64,000 nucleotides of DNA from Pelagihabitans pacificus (GCF_009371985.2 NZ_VIKU02000004.1:310001-374000); one strand, 5' to 3'; numbered from the stretch's first letter, positions 34,953 through 44,459 are shown. The notes: a model not told the origin generated them from the letters alone. A program made the numbers and translations.

Positions 34953-37900
34953 TTACTTAAAACTAACCGACCATCCGAGTTGGACAATTCTTGGCAGCGG
35001 TGCCTGCCCGTCGTCCTGACCTGTTGCAAGCGGGTTGTTTCCCTTTTGGAAGCTCTGCGCCCTACCGACCTCTGGGTCAAATCCCGAATATCCCGTGAAG
35101 GTAGCCAAGTTTTGGGCACTTACGAAAAAGCGCATGTTTGAGATAAAACCCCCTGTCCAGCTTTGCAGCCGATCTTGAGGTAGCGTATATCCCAACTGAA
35201 TGTTTTGAATTCTCAAATAGTCGGCATCTTCGATAAATCTATCGGAAAGTCGATTGTTTTGATTTGGATCTCCGGGAGCCAGCCGTGGGTTGGAACTTGA
35301 GTTTGTAGAGCCTTCCCCATTCCATCTGTTTACCACCTGGGTACTGAAATTGTTGGTGCCTACCATGCCTTCCAAAGTAATTCTGGAGGAGTTATAAATT
35401 TGACGATCTCCGACACCTCTCAACAACACTGAAAAATCGAAACCTTTGTATTTGGCCTGCAAATTGACACCATAGAAAAAACCAGGATACGGACTACCCA
35501 AGAAAGTTCGGTCATCGGCATTCACCTGACCATCCCCATTGATATCTACAAATCTGATATCACCTGGGGAAGGTGTTCCATTGGCATCAGGCAAGGCGGC
35601 GGCCACTTCCGCATCATTTTGATAGAGGCCATCGGTCTTGTAGCCAAAAAAATGACCCAAACTCTCCCCAACGATCGTTCTGTGTGATTGGGCACCCCCG
35701 ACACCCGCAATAATCTGCTCTACCGGACCGAGACTTTGGACCGTATTTTTTACGGTCGTCAAGTTAGCACCGATTCCATACTCAAAATGATCCCCAATTT
35801 TATTTTGGTAATTGAGAGCCAATTCAATACCAGAGTTGGTGATTTCTCCGGCGTTCGTAGGTGCCGGAAGGAAAAACCCGCTGGTAAAAGGTAACGGAAG
35901 TTGAACCAATGCGTTCTCATTGGTTTTCTTGTAGTAATCAAAAACCCCTGTAATTTTACCTTTTAGCAAGCTAAAGTCAAGGCCAATATCAATTTGTTTC
36001 GAGGTCTCCCAGCCGATAGCACGGTTCGCAAAGGTGGTGGGCGCCGGACCTACCACGGTTCCCTGACCGTCACCGAGCACATAGAAGATATTGTTGTTCA
36101 GAGTGGTGAGAAAGGGAAATGTGTTTGCCGTACCGTCCCCTAAATTCTGGTTGCCCAGTTCGCCATAGCCCACTCTTAATTTGAGATCGTCCAAGAAATC
36201 TAGTTCGCTCATGAAATCTTCCTGGGAAATTCTCCAACCAACCGATATGGAAGGGAATACACCATCCCGGTTGTCTTCTGCAAATTTTGAGGTAGCGTCA
36301 CGACGAATGTTGGCAGTGGCCAAATACTTACCCTTGTAATTATAGGTTAAACGTCCGATGATACCTTGAAGGGTCCAGAGATCCGCTTCGTTGGCACCGG
36401 CGACGGCGGTCCCACTGGCTGCGAAGTTGTCGTTGAAAAGATTTCGTCCCTGTAGGCGTACCTTGTCAAACCTAAATTTTGTTTGTTCGAAGCCGAGGAG
36501 TGCCCCGATATTATGGTCGCCAAAGGTTTTATCGTAAGACAGGGTGGCCCCGGTGGTTATTGTCAATTCTATGGGGCGGGATTGAACCAACAAGGACTGT
36601 CGTGGCGAGTTTCCGTCTAGCGTAGTTTCGGCTTGAAAGAAATCCCCTGTTCCTACATTATAGTCAATACCGATAGAAGGGCGGAGCTTCAGATTATCTA
36701 TGATTTCCCACTCGCCAAAGAAATGGCCCAACACTTTGCGATTTTGAATAGTAGTACTGTTAATCCTGGTATCGGTTAATTGAACCAGGTTTGAAGTACC
36801 TCCGGCAGCTCCCCTGGTATCGGGATTTGATAGATTATATCCCAACGGACCGTCACCGAAAATCTGAAAGAACGGTGCGTTCAATGCTGCATTGAGACCT
36901 GCGTTGAGGGCTCCCTCGCTTTGGGTGAGGCGATCGGACTGACTAATCTGTAGCGATTCGCCGAATTTTAATCGTTTTCCGATTTTGAACTCGGTATTGA
37001 CCCTTAGGGAGTATCTTTCAAATGCCTGGGCTCTTTGAATACCTTCATTATCCAAAAACGAACCGGAAATGTAGTATGTTCCGTTTTCGCCCCCACCGCT
37101 AACACCGACATTGTGGTTTTGTACAAATCCATCCCTGAAAATAGCATCCTGCCAATCTACGAAAGGTTGACCACTAAACGCGGAAAAATCCCTACCGAGC
37201 TCACTTTGAATGGATATGTACTGTTCAACGTCGAGGACACTTAATTGCTCCCTCACCGTGGCGATGGATGCATAACCATCATAGGTGACTTTTGGATCTC
37301 CTCTAGTGCCCTTTTTCGTAGTTATGATAATCACACCATTGGCTCCTCTTGCCCCGTAGATAGCGGCCGAGGCGGCATCTTTTAAAACATCGATCGATTC
37401 AATATCGCTTGGATTAATACTGGCCAGCGGATTGGAATCCGTTGTAGAAGAGGTATTTACGGTTATGTTATTGGTTCCTACAAGCGGCACACCGTCGACA
37501 ACATAAAGTGGATTCGCATCGGCACTCAAGGTTCCTACACCACGAATATTCACACTTACGGGAGCACCGGGATCACCGCTTCGGTTTGTAATGTTGACTC
37601 CAGAAATTGTCCCTGCCAAAATTTGATCGGGGCTTACAATGGGTTGCTTTACAATCTCCGCCGCTCCGATGGACCCCACAGCACCCGTCAGGTCCGCTTT
37701 TCGCTGGGTACCATACCCGACAACGACTACTTCGCGCAATGCCTCGGCATCCTCGACCAGGGTAACATTGATGGTCGATTGTCCATTAATGGCTACCTCC
37801 TGTGTGGCGTATCCTACATAAGAGAATACCAGGGTATTTGCGTCCTCGGGGACAGCGATCGAATAGTTTCCGTCAAAATCGGAAACTGCCCCCGTATTCG

Positions 37901-38066
37901 TTCCTTTAACTACGATACTCGCCCCGGGCAATGGCCCCTGTGAATCGGAAACCGTACCCGAAATCGTGGTTTGGGCATTCATTGAATGTACTCCAAATAA
38001 AAGAGCCAGGATAAATGTGAGGTAGAGAGCCTTCAATCTATCCTGCTTAGAGAAGCTTTGTTCCAT
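34953..38066 (-). CDS. SusC/RagA-family TonB-dependent outer-membrane transporter
   Basis: 1037 aa from the ATG at 38066; a TTG two codons earlier is unlikely. Signal peptide (FILALLFGVHSMNAQ), then a carboxypeptidase-D-like regulatory domain (TISGTVSDSQGPLPGASIVV), a plug domain opening LREVVVVGYGTQRKADLTG, and a 22-strand barrel with aromatic-rich segments. It imports the ligand bound by SusD, driven by TonB. It is first in the leftward unit. A -7 box and the 23-bp shared element lie 64-99 nt upstream. Confidence 0.95.
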   Translation of the reverse strand: MEQSFSKQDRLKALYLTFILALLFGVHSMNAQTTISGTVSDSQGPLPGASIVVKGTNTGAVSDFDGNYSIAVPEDANTLVFSYVGYATQEVAINGQSTINVTLVEDAEALREVVVVGYGTQRKADLTGAVGSIGAAEIVKQPIVSPDQILAGTISGVNITNRSGDPGAPVSVNIRGVGTLSADANPLYVVDGVPLVGTNNITVNTSSTTDSNPLASINPSDIESIDVLKDAASAAIYGARGANGVIIITTKKGTRGDPKVTYDGYASIATVREQLSVLDVEQYISIQSELGRDFSAFSGQPFVDWQDAIFRDGFVQNHNVGVSGGGENGTYYISGSFLDNEGIQRAQAFERYSLRVNTEFKIGKRLKFGESLQISQSDRLTQSEGALNAGLNAALNAPFFQIFGDGPLGYNLSNPDTRGAAGGTSNLVQLTDTRINSTTIQNRKVLGHFFGEWEIIDNLKLRPSIGIDYNVGTGDFFQAETTLDGNSPRQSLLVQSRPIELTITTGATLSYDKTFGDHNIGALLGFEQTKFRFDKVRLQGRNLFNDNFAASGTAVAGANEADLWTLQGIIGRLTYNYKGKYLATANIRRDATSKFAEDNRDGVFPSISVGWRISQEDFMSELDFLDDLKLRVGYGELGNQNLGDGTANTFPFLTTLNNNIFYVLGDGQGTVVGPAPTTFANRAIGWETSKQIDIGLDFSLLKGKITGVFDYYKKTNENALVQLPLPFTSGFFLPAPTNAGEITNSGIELALNYQNKIGDHFEYGIGANLTTVKNTVQSLGPVEQIIAGVGGAQSHRTIVGESLGHFFGYKTDGLYQNDAEVAAALPDANGTPSPGDIRFVDINGDGQVNADDRTFLGSPYPGFFYGVNLQAKYKGFDFSVLLRGVGDRQIYNSSRITLEGMVGTNNFSTQVVNRWNGEGSTNSSSNPRLAPGDPNQNNRLSDRFIEDADYLRIQNIQLGYTLPQDRLQSWTGGFISNMRFFVSAQNLATFTGYSGFDPEVGRAQSFQKGNNPLATGQDDGQAPLPRIVQLGWSVSFK

Positions 38067-38129
38067 AATCAAATAGTTTAAGTTAGTTAATCTTACTGCT
38101 AGGGTCTGTAGAACAACATGTCATATTTT

Positions 38130-38152
38130 ATAGACTATGATACACTATGCTA
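38130..38152 (-). promoter_or_regulatory. 23-bp shared element, susC copy (candidate operator)
   Basis: On the minus strand it begins TAGCATAGTGTATC and contains CATAGTNTAT twice with a 10-bp period. It matches the copy at 38506-38528 at 21 of 23 positions. It lies 5 nt downstream of the susC -7 box, over the expected transcription start. Confidence 0.72.
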
Positions 38153-38157
38153 CTAAT

Positions 38158-38165
38158 CAAATGTA
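38158..38165 (-). promoter_or_regulatory. -7 promoter box for susC
   Basis: Minus strand TACATTTG, an exact TAnnTTTG match, with transcription expected from near 38151. No -33 TTTG is seen at the usual spacing. Confidence 0.55.
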
Positions 38166-38480
38166 CTATAAAAAAATCAATCCTTTAAAAATTTTCACTT
38201 GAAAAATTATAATATGGTAATAAAGTAACCTTTAGCCTGAATAATCCATAGTTTTAATTATGCCATTTCTTATTCAAAAATCTTTTCGTCAGAATACGTT
38301 TCAAACGGTAGCGGTTCGATATTGTAGCAGTTGATTCTTTTGGTCGCAACCTATCTCTTTTGGGGGAGTTTCCGGTCACTTGAAGTTACAAAACATACGA
38401 TTAGCCTATAGAGAACTGTTTAACTTGTACCCAGGTTTAGTATAAATATCATTTTTTTAACTAAATTTAATTCATTATTC

Positions 38481-38488
38481 TATATTTG
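38481..38488 (+). promoter_or_regulatory. -7 promoter box for the GH36/symporter unit
   Basis: TATATTTG, an exact TAnnTTTG match. The start near 38494 would give a leader of about 310 nt before the GH36 gene. Confidence 0.55.
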
Positions 38489-38505
38489 CGGACAGTTTTG
38501 ATAAA

Positions 38506-38528
38506 TAGCATAGTATATCATAGTATAT
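38506..38528 (+). promoter_or_regulatory. 23-bp shared element, GH36 copy (candidate operator)
   Basis: It begins TAGCATAGTATATC and holds CATAGTATAT twice in direct tandem (38509-38518, 38519-38528). It stands 17 nt downstream of the plus-strand -7 box, in the same orientation relative to transcription as the susC copy. Confidence 0.72.
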
Positions 38529-38711
38529 TACACACTACATAGACCTGTTACCGGTCCACTAAGAAAATCGGATCTGGTTTTCCAGACCCTTTTAGAATTA
38601 GGCGACAGTGTTTTTCAAATTAATGGTGGCGTTATTTTTTGGTTGGTATGCCATTAGTGGAAAAGGGTGGAGAAACAATAAATGATTTTTTGAATTGAGT
38701 TAGTTATGTAG

Positions 38712-38754
38712 TTTGACGAAGCCAAGTGATGTTGATTGCTTGGCTTTCGTCAAA
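38712..38754 (+). promoter_or_regulatory. Long hairpin in the GH36 leader
   Basis: TTTGACGAAGCCAAG (38712-38726) pairs with CTTGGCTTTCGTCAAA (38739-38754), with one bulged base and a 12-nt loop. There is no T-run after it on either strand, so it is more likely an mRNA structure or processing site than a terminator. It ends 52 nt before the start codon. Confidence 0.5.
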
Positions 38755-38806
38755 TTAAGAAAAATTTCCCCGTCGCCAGAAAGATGTCTCCGCAATAAGC
38801 TATACA

Positions 38807-40606
38807 ATGAGTACGTTTGCATCGAAAAACAAGTATATGACCCGCACATTGGCTACCGCCGTATCCGATATCGATATTCTTGGCGTCCAAGCCGGTGTTG
38901 AAACCATCTTGACCAAGGTATATGAAGTCAATGATGTAGTCTTATACGATTTTCAAGTTTCTTCGGAGGCACCCCTTTATCCGAAACCTATTACGTTAGG
39001 TTGGAAAGTGCCCGCTTTTAATGTGAAGGGGGTTTGGAAACCGACCGCTGACTTTTCAAAACGCATCCAAGCCGATTGGGAGCTAGATCATATGCAATCC
39101 AGGATATCCGTTGATGCCCCCGTCATTGGACTTTTTGGAAACGATGACAGCAACTTGCTCACCTTCGCCTGTTCAGACCCCATCAGCACCTTGGAATTGA
39201 ATGCCAGATTGCGAGAGGAGGACAAGCACTTTCATTACCATATCACTTTCTTTTCCGAGCCAGAACAGCCTATAACCGATTTTAAAATACAGCTGCGTTT
39301 GGATTATAGTAACTCACATTTTTCAAAGGCACTCGACGCGGTTTCAAAATGGTGGGAAGGCTTTGAACCATTAAAACCGGCCTATGTGCCAGCGATTGCA
39401 AAGAAGCCTCTCTACTCCACGTGGTACCAGTTTCATCAAAACCTGGATTTAGAGGTGCTGCACGAGGAGTGTAGGTTAGCACATGATTTGGGTTATAAAG
39501 CGGTCATCATCGATGATGGGTGGCAAACGAAGGATACCAATCGCGGCTATGACTTTACCGGTGATTGGCATCCCGAAGGAATTCCAGGGATGGCTACTTA
39601 TATTGATCGCCTTCATTCATTGGGGATGAAGGTCGCCCTCTGGTATTCTGTGCCTTTTTGTGGAAAGAAATCGAAGGCTTACCAAAGGTTCAAGGGCAAG
39701 TTCCTTACAGAGGATCATCGTTGGGCACCGGTATTCGATCCCCGTTATCCCGAAGTACGGGACTATCTCATTTCCGTATACAAAAATGCTTTGAAAGAAT
39801 GGAAACTGGATGGGTTCAAGCTCGATTTCATCGATGACTTCCGTTTATATCAAGATACTCCTCTTGGGCGCGATAATGGTCGTGACTATGCTTCTATCAA
39901 TGAGGCCGTAAACCGTTTGATGAGCGATGTCATGAGTACACTTCGCGCCATCAATCCGGAAATATTCATCGAGTTTCGACAAAAATATATTGGTCCGGCG
40001 ATGCGAAAATATGGCAATATGTTCCGTGCTTTTGATTGTCCGGGGGATGCTACCATGAATCGGGTACGGATTGCGGATATTAGAATGCTTGCCGGGGATA
40101 CTGCTGTTCATGGGGATATGATTACCTGGCATCCCGGGGAATCGGTAGAAGTCGCCGCACTTCAATTAGTGAACACCTTGTTCGGGGTTCCGCAGTTATC
40201 GGTGATGCTACAAGATCTCCCGGCATCGCATCGGACTATGATTCGATTCTATACCAGCTATTGGAATACCCATGGCAAGGAACTGACATCGGGTGATTTC
40301 GTCCCGCGGAAACCCCTGGCCAATTATCCTATCCAGAAAGTTGCCAAAGGGGCTTACACTATCATTGGAGTATACGATGAATATGTCGTCACCCTTGAGC
40401 ATGTCGACATCCATTTGCATTTGTTGAACGCACAGATTGCAGACCGATTGACGGTACATTGCGTGACCGATTTTGGTAGCTATCTGGGGGTTGTTTATGA
40501 TTGCCAAGGTACTGTTGTTTCGGAAGGGCTGTACAGTCTTTCCAAAGGATTGGTTCAAATCTGGGTACCCCCATGTGGAATGGTACAACTTAGAAAGAAC
40601 ACCTAG
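38807..40606 (+). CDS. GH36-type alpha-galactosidase (melibiase clan D), cytoplasmic
   Basis: 599 aa. A beta-sandwich N-terminus is followed by a TIM barrel. GYKAVIIDDGWQT is near residue 230, the nucleophile Asp lies in KLDGFKLDFIDD, and the acid/base Asp probably in FRAFDCPGDATM. No signal peptide, so it works in the cytosol. It would cleave alpha-galactosides brought in through SusCD and an inner-membrane carrier. An in-frame ATG at 38837 is a possible shorter start. The symporter follows 217 nt later. Related clan D specificities such as raffinose-type or galactosylglycerol substrates cannot be told apart here. Confidence 0.87.
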   Translation: MSTFASKNKYMTRTLATAVSDIDILGVQAGVETILTKVYEVNDVVLYDFQVSSEAPLYPKPITLGWKVPAFNVKGVWKPTADFSKRIQADWELDHMQSRISVDAPVIGLFGNDDSNLLTFACSDPISTLELNARLREEDKHFHYHITFFSEPEQPITDFKIQLRLDYSNSHFSKALDAVSKWWEGFEPLKPAYVPAIAKKPLYSTWYQFHQNLDLEVLHEECRLAHDLGYKAVIIDDGWQTKDTNRGYDFTGDWHPEGIPGMATYIDRLHSLGMKVALWYSVPFCGKKSKAYQRFKGKFLTEDHRWAPVFDPRYPEVRDYLISVYKNALKEWKLDGFKLDFIDDFRLYQDTPLGRDNGRDYASINEAVNRLMSDVMSTLRAINPEIFIEFRQKYIGPAMRKYGNMFRAFDCPGDATMNRVRIADIRMLAGDTAVHGDMITWHPGESVEVAALQLVNTLFGVPQLSVMLQDLPASHRTMIRFYTSYWNTHGKELTSGDFVPRKPLANYPIQKVAKGAYTIIGVYDEYVVTLEHVDIHLHLLNAQIADRLTVHCVTDFGSYLGVVYDCQGTVVSEGLYSLSKGLVQIWVPPCGMVQLRKNT

Positions 40607-40823
40607 CCGGATATGGCAATTGAGCGCCTAGTTTCATTCCGACGCTGTGGATGTGCAAAATCATTTAACTATTTTCTTGGGCAAAAAATGCCACCAATAA
40701 AATTGGATGTGCTATTTTAGACGCTGCACCATCAAAATTCGTCGAAGACCCACAGGTTCATTTTTAATCGGGTTTTGAGAACAATCGACAAATTGCAAAA
40801 TTGACCAACCAAAAATCAGAACT

Positions 40824-42473
40824 ATGTTGCCCATTCTCTCTTTTGCCGGCTTTACTTTATTAGTAGCGTTCATAGCGTGGTACGCTACCAGAAGCACCAA
40901 TGAAAAGACAGCCGACGGCTATTATCTAGGCGGTAGAAGTCTTGGTGCCGTTACAATCGCAGGTTCCCTTTTGCTGACTAACCTATCTGCCGAACAAATA
41001 GTGGGTTTGAACGGACAAGCCTTTACGGAGGGCATCTTGGTGATGGCTTGGGAAACCCTGGCGGCCATCGCGATGATTTTAACGGCCATCATACTGTTGC
41101 CCAAGTATATGAAAGGAGGTATTACCACCATTCCCCAATTCATAGAAAATCGTTTCGATAAACAGACCAAGGCCATTTTGTCGGTCTTGTTTCTCTTTGC
41201 CTATAGTTTGGTCTTATTGCCTACTATTCTTTATTCGGGTTCCCTAGCCTTTAGCTCGATGTTCGATTTACCCTCGATGCTGGGAATGAGTCAAAACGCT
41301 ACTATCTGGTTGTGTGTTTGGAGTATCGGCATTATCGGGTCGATTTACGCTATTTTTGGAGGACTCAAAGCGGTCGCGGTCTCCGACTTAATAAATGCCA
41401 TTGGTCTGATTGTCGGGGGATTGCTTATTCCCTATTTTGGATTGAGAATGATTGGTGACGAGAATATTGGTCAAGGACTCGACATTCTTTGGAACAACCA
41501 CCCTGAGAAATTCAATCTGAAAGGGGAGGTCGATTCATCGATTCCGTTCGGCACCATTTTTACAGGTATGATTCTGGCACAGGTGTACTATTGGGGTACG
41601 AACCAGTCGATTTTACAACGGGTATTTGGCGCCAAAAGCTTAAAGGAAGGGCAGAAAGGGGTTATTCTTGCCGCTTTGGTAAAATTTCTGATTCCTATTG
41701 TTGTGGTGCTCCCAGGGGTTATCGCTTGGCATGTGTTCGACGGGGATTTGGCCAATGCCGACCTGGCCTATCCGGAATTGGTCCGTAAAGTATTACCACC
41801 GTCCCTCGTCGGTTTTTTTGCGGCGGTTTTATTCGGTGCGGTCCTCAGTTCCTTTAATAGTTTATTGAATAGTAGTGCTACCTTGTTCGGCTTTGACCTT
41901 TTCAAACAGTATTTTAATCAGGAAGCTACGGAACTACAGACCGTAAAGGCAGGAAAGACATTCGGGTTGATCTTAGCGGTAGTATCGATGACCATCGCAC
42001 CGTTTATCGCATCGGCCCCCGATGGCTTATTTGCTTATATCCAGGAGTCGTTGGGGAGTTTAAGCGTCCCGATCTTAGCGGTCGTTTTTGTGGGAATCTA
42101 TACCAAACGAGTACCTGCATTGGGAGCAAAGATTGTTTTGACCGTCGGGGTGGTGATGTATCTTATTAGCCAATTTGTACTAAGCCCAATTTTGGTCGAA
42201 AGCGCTTTGGAAGCTGCTGCTGCCAGTGGCATTACGGATCCAAAGGAATTGCGTGTAATCGGGGCCAAGGCCTATCCACACTTTTTACATATCATGGGAA
42301 TTCTATTTGTGGTGAATGTGGGAATCATGCTTCTGGTCGGTAGACTAAAACCGAAGACCGACGTTCCGACTGAACTACAAACCGACCAAATTGATACGAC
42401 CCCTTGGAAGTACGCCCTTTTGGCGGGTGGCATCATTACCGCAATGGTCTTAAGCACCTATTTGATTTTTTAG
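40824..42473 (+). CDS. Sodium:solute symporter (SSS/SLC5 family)
   Basis: 549 aa with about 14 hydrophobic helices. Typical segments are DGYYLGGRSLG after the first helix, LLLTNLSAEQIVGLNGQAF, and GLKAVAVSDLINA in the middle, as in SGLT-like sugar symporters. It lies 217 nt after the alpha-galactosidase on the same strand with no obvious terminator between, so they are probably co-transcribed. Sugar or glycoside uptake across the inner membrane, coupled to sodium, is the likely role in a marine organism. Confidence 0.9.
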   Translation: MLPILSFAGFTLLVAFIAWYATRSTNEKTADGYYLGGRSLGAVTIAGSLLLTNLSAEQIVGLNGQAFTEGILVMAWETLAAIAMILTAIILLPKYMKGGITTIPQFIENRFDKQTKAILSVLFLFAYSLVLLPTILYSGSLAFSSMFDLPSMLGMSQNATIWLCVWSIGIIGSIYAIFGGLKAVAVSDLINAIGLIVGGLLIPYFGLRMIGDENIGQGLDILWNNHPEKFNLKGEVDSSIPFGTIFTGMILAQVYYWGTNQSILQRVFGAKSLKEGQKGVILAALVKFLIPIVVVLPGVIAWHVFDGDLANADLAYPELVRKVLPPSLVGFFAAVLFGAVLSSFNSLLNSSATLFGFDLFKQYFNQEATELQTVKAGKTFGLILAVVSMTIAPFIASAPDGLFAYIQESLGSLSVPILAVVFVGIYTKRVPALGAKIVLTVGVVMYLISQFVLSPILVESALEAAAASGITDPKELRVIGAKAYPHFLHIMGILFVVNVGIMLLVGRLKPKTDVPTELQTDQIDTTPWKYALLAGGIITAMVLSTYLIF

Positions 42474-42497
42474 TAGTGTGATTCGGTCCAAGAAGAA

Positions 42498-43334
42498 TTA
42501 GAATCGCATGACGAGTCCCACCTGTCCTGGTCCGAAACTAAGGTCATAGCTTATTTTTTTGGCTTTGTCGTTGTACTTTTTGTCATACTTGGTGTCTAGG
42601 TACCGGTCAATGGCCTCGACGGTAAAAATACTGATAAACACGCTTAGGGTCACGTCGGAAAGCCAATGTTTGCCTTCCCACAATCTGGATATCGCGGGAA
42701 TGGCTCCCAAGGTATATATGCCGCCCTTTACCCATTTGTTCTTGAATTGTTTGGCGATGGCATGCGCATTGGTCATAGCCAGAATAGCATGACCTGAAGG
42801 GAAGGAGTGAAAATCCCTGTCACCGCCCCAGAGTGGATCGAATGTATCTTTAGAATACCCACTTAGCGGCCTTGCCCTTCCGACAGCCGACTTTAAGAAT
42901 TGTTGCAGTAGGCCAGCGGCACTAGCCGAGGAAATGAGCAATACCCCCGTGCGCCTTAGTTTCTCATCCTTAATGGCCAGTCCGGTAAGGTATATTGCAC
43001 CGGTAAGAATATAATTGTTCGAAGGACTTCCGTACTCAAAACCGTAGTCACGGATAAATTGTGGCACATCGTCGCGAATGCCGCCCATATAATCATTTAC
43101 GGGGTTGTCGACCAGATAAGAGGCGCCAAAAGCAAGTGCCGTAATTCCGGCGTCTTTCCATTGGGGTCCTCTCCAATGGAAGGGCCTACTGTAGGCATAA
43201 CCAATTCCTTTAAAGACGTTTCCAAAATCATATTTGGCCATCTGCCAGCGTGTCCCGGTGGAGTCGATTTCGAAATCTTGGCTCTGAAGGGAAAAAATAG
43301 TCGATAGGCAAACGACATAGATAAAAAATTTCAT
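42498..43334 (-). CDS. PAP2-family phosphatase, exported
   Basis: 278 aa with a signal peptide (VVCLSTIFSLQSQ). The three PAP2 motifs are KSAVGRARP, PSGHA and SRLWEGKHWLSD, so all catalytic His, Arg and Asp residues are present. It acts on phospholipid or isoprenoid pyrophosphate-like substrates at the periplasmic side. It is convergent with the symporter, 24 nt apart, and not clearly part of the uptake unit. It is a true phosphatase by motif, unlike the haloperoxidase-like protein at 24768. Confidence 0.88.
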   Translation of the reverse strand: MKFFIYVVCLSTIFSLQSQDFEIDSTGTRWQMAKYDFGNVFKGIGYAYSRPFHWRGPQWKDAGITALAFGASYLVDNPVNDYMGGIRDDVPQFIRDYGFEYGSPSNNYILTGAIYLTGLAIKDEKLRRTGVLLISSASAAGLLQQFLKSAVGRARPLSGYSKDTFDPLWGGDRDFHSFPSGHAILAMTNAHAIAKQFKNKWVKGGIYTLGAIPAISRLWEGKHWLSDVTLSVFISIFTVEAIDRYLDTKYDKKYNDKAKKISYDLSFGPGQVGLVMRF

Positions 43335-43415
43335 ACTTTCTTTTGGTTATAAAGATAGTTTTTGCTCGTAATAAGGTTAGCTTACATCCAATTTTTACGA
43401 ACTCGAAACGGCAGA

Positions 43416-44459
43416 TTAGTGGTGGGTCTGAACTAGAACGGGCTTCTGTAGGCTACTATAAAAATCATCAAGAATCCCGGTCTTGTCGAAATTTTCCCAA
43501 AGAATGATTTCCCTTTGGTTTTCGGGTCTATCGACCCACTGGTTGTCGATAAGTATAGGAGCGGGGATACGTGTGGTCTCGCCCCAGGAGTTATTTTTGA
43601 GAATGGCCAAGGCTACCATATCAAATAGGGGACGGGAATTTTTAGGGCCATTATCACCGATATGGTCAAAAATGTGCTCGAAAAGACTAATAGAGTAATC
43701 ACCAAAAGTACTAAAAGAACCTCCATGTCTTCCTGTAATAGGCTCTGTGGCTTTCGGGCCAAGGCCGGGCATTTTCTCATTTATTTCGGTCTTGGTCACC
43801 GAAACCGCATCGGTCCCCGATGGTTTTCCATAGCGCACCGTGACCATTTCAAACGGAATGCGGCTGTTGAGCACGTAATTCATGGCCACGGTATCGTTGT
43901 CTTGATTATACTCTCCGGGCTCGGGATAGTTGCTGCCCAACCAAACAATTTTGGTGCGGCCTGCCAACGATGGTTCTTTCTTCAATGCCAAGGCAATATT
44001 GGTCAGTTTCCCTACTGCCACGACGATTATCGAATCCTCTTCGGTGGCTTCCAGGATAAAGTCTACTCCTTCCTGTCCGTCATAGCTACCAGGGTCAAAA
44101 TCTTCGGATATCTCTTTAAAGTTACCCTCTGCTCCTTTTAAGAGTGGTACGGAATCCTTTAAATTGCACAATTGTAAAATGCGTTCGGCCTCGTCATAGT
44201 GTCCCTGGATTCCTTTTCCATTGATGGTGGCGTTCACCGTAATGCCCACAACATCGAACGTGTTTCCGTTCAATAGCATGTAGGCCAGGGCATGTTGGTC
44301 ATCTAGCTCATTGTTGGCATCGGTATCGAAAATGAGTTTTATTTTGTTATCGGTGGTTGTGTTCGCAAGGTGTTTTTCTATTCGTTGGGATTGGTTTTTA
44401 CAGGATATCGAACAAAGAAACAACAGGCTTACGGCCATTGGGATAGAGAAAACTTTCAT
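43416..44459 (-). CDS. Inosine/uridine-preferring nucleoside hydrolase, lipoprotein
   Basis: 347 aa. A lipoprotein signal (SLLFLCSISCKN) is followed by the calcium-site signature IFDTDANNELDDQHALAYML; the Asp cluster binds calcium and ribose. It cleaves N-glycosidic bonds of ribonucleosides. The signal indicates an extracytoplasmic enzyme that salvages nucleosides from outside. The gene is alone on its unit, with 81 nt to the PAP2 gene. Confidence 0.9.
   Translation of the reverse strand: MKVFSIPMAVSLLFLCSISCKNQSQRIEKHLANTTTDNKIKLIFDTDANNELDDQHALAYMLLNGNTFDVVGITVNATINGKGIQGHYDEAERILQLCNLKDSVPLLKGAEGNFKEISEDFDPGSYDGQEGVDFILEATEEDSIIVVAVGKLTNIALALKKEPSLAGRTKIVWLGSNYPEPGEYNQDNDTVAMNYVLNSRIPFEMVTVRYGKPSGTDAVSVTKTEINEKMPGLGPKATEPITGRHGGSFSTFGDYSISLFEHIFDHIGDNGPKNSRPLFDMVALAILKNNSWGETTRIPAPILIDNQWVDRPENQREIILWENFDKTGILDDFYSSLQKPVLVQTHH

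Larger units (their letters stand above)
38067..38806. other. 740-nt divergent control region between susC and the GH36 gene
   Basis: It contains two opposing -7 boxes (38158-38165 minus, 38481-38488 plus), two copies of a 23-bp element and a strong hairpin at 38712-38754. A weak hairpin with TCTGG-TTTT-CCAGA and a TTTT tail lies at about 38569-38590. No gene is evident. Confidence 0.75.

Noticed and set aside
42498-43334. A second vanadium haloperoxidase
   Set aside because: The third motif is SRX5HX3D with the Asp present, which is the acid-phosphatase form of PAP2, so a phosphatase is the simpler call.
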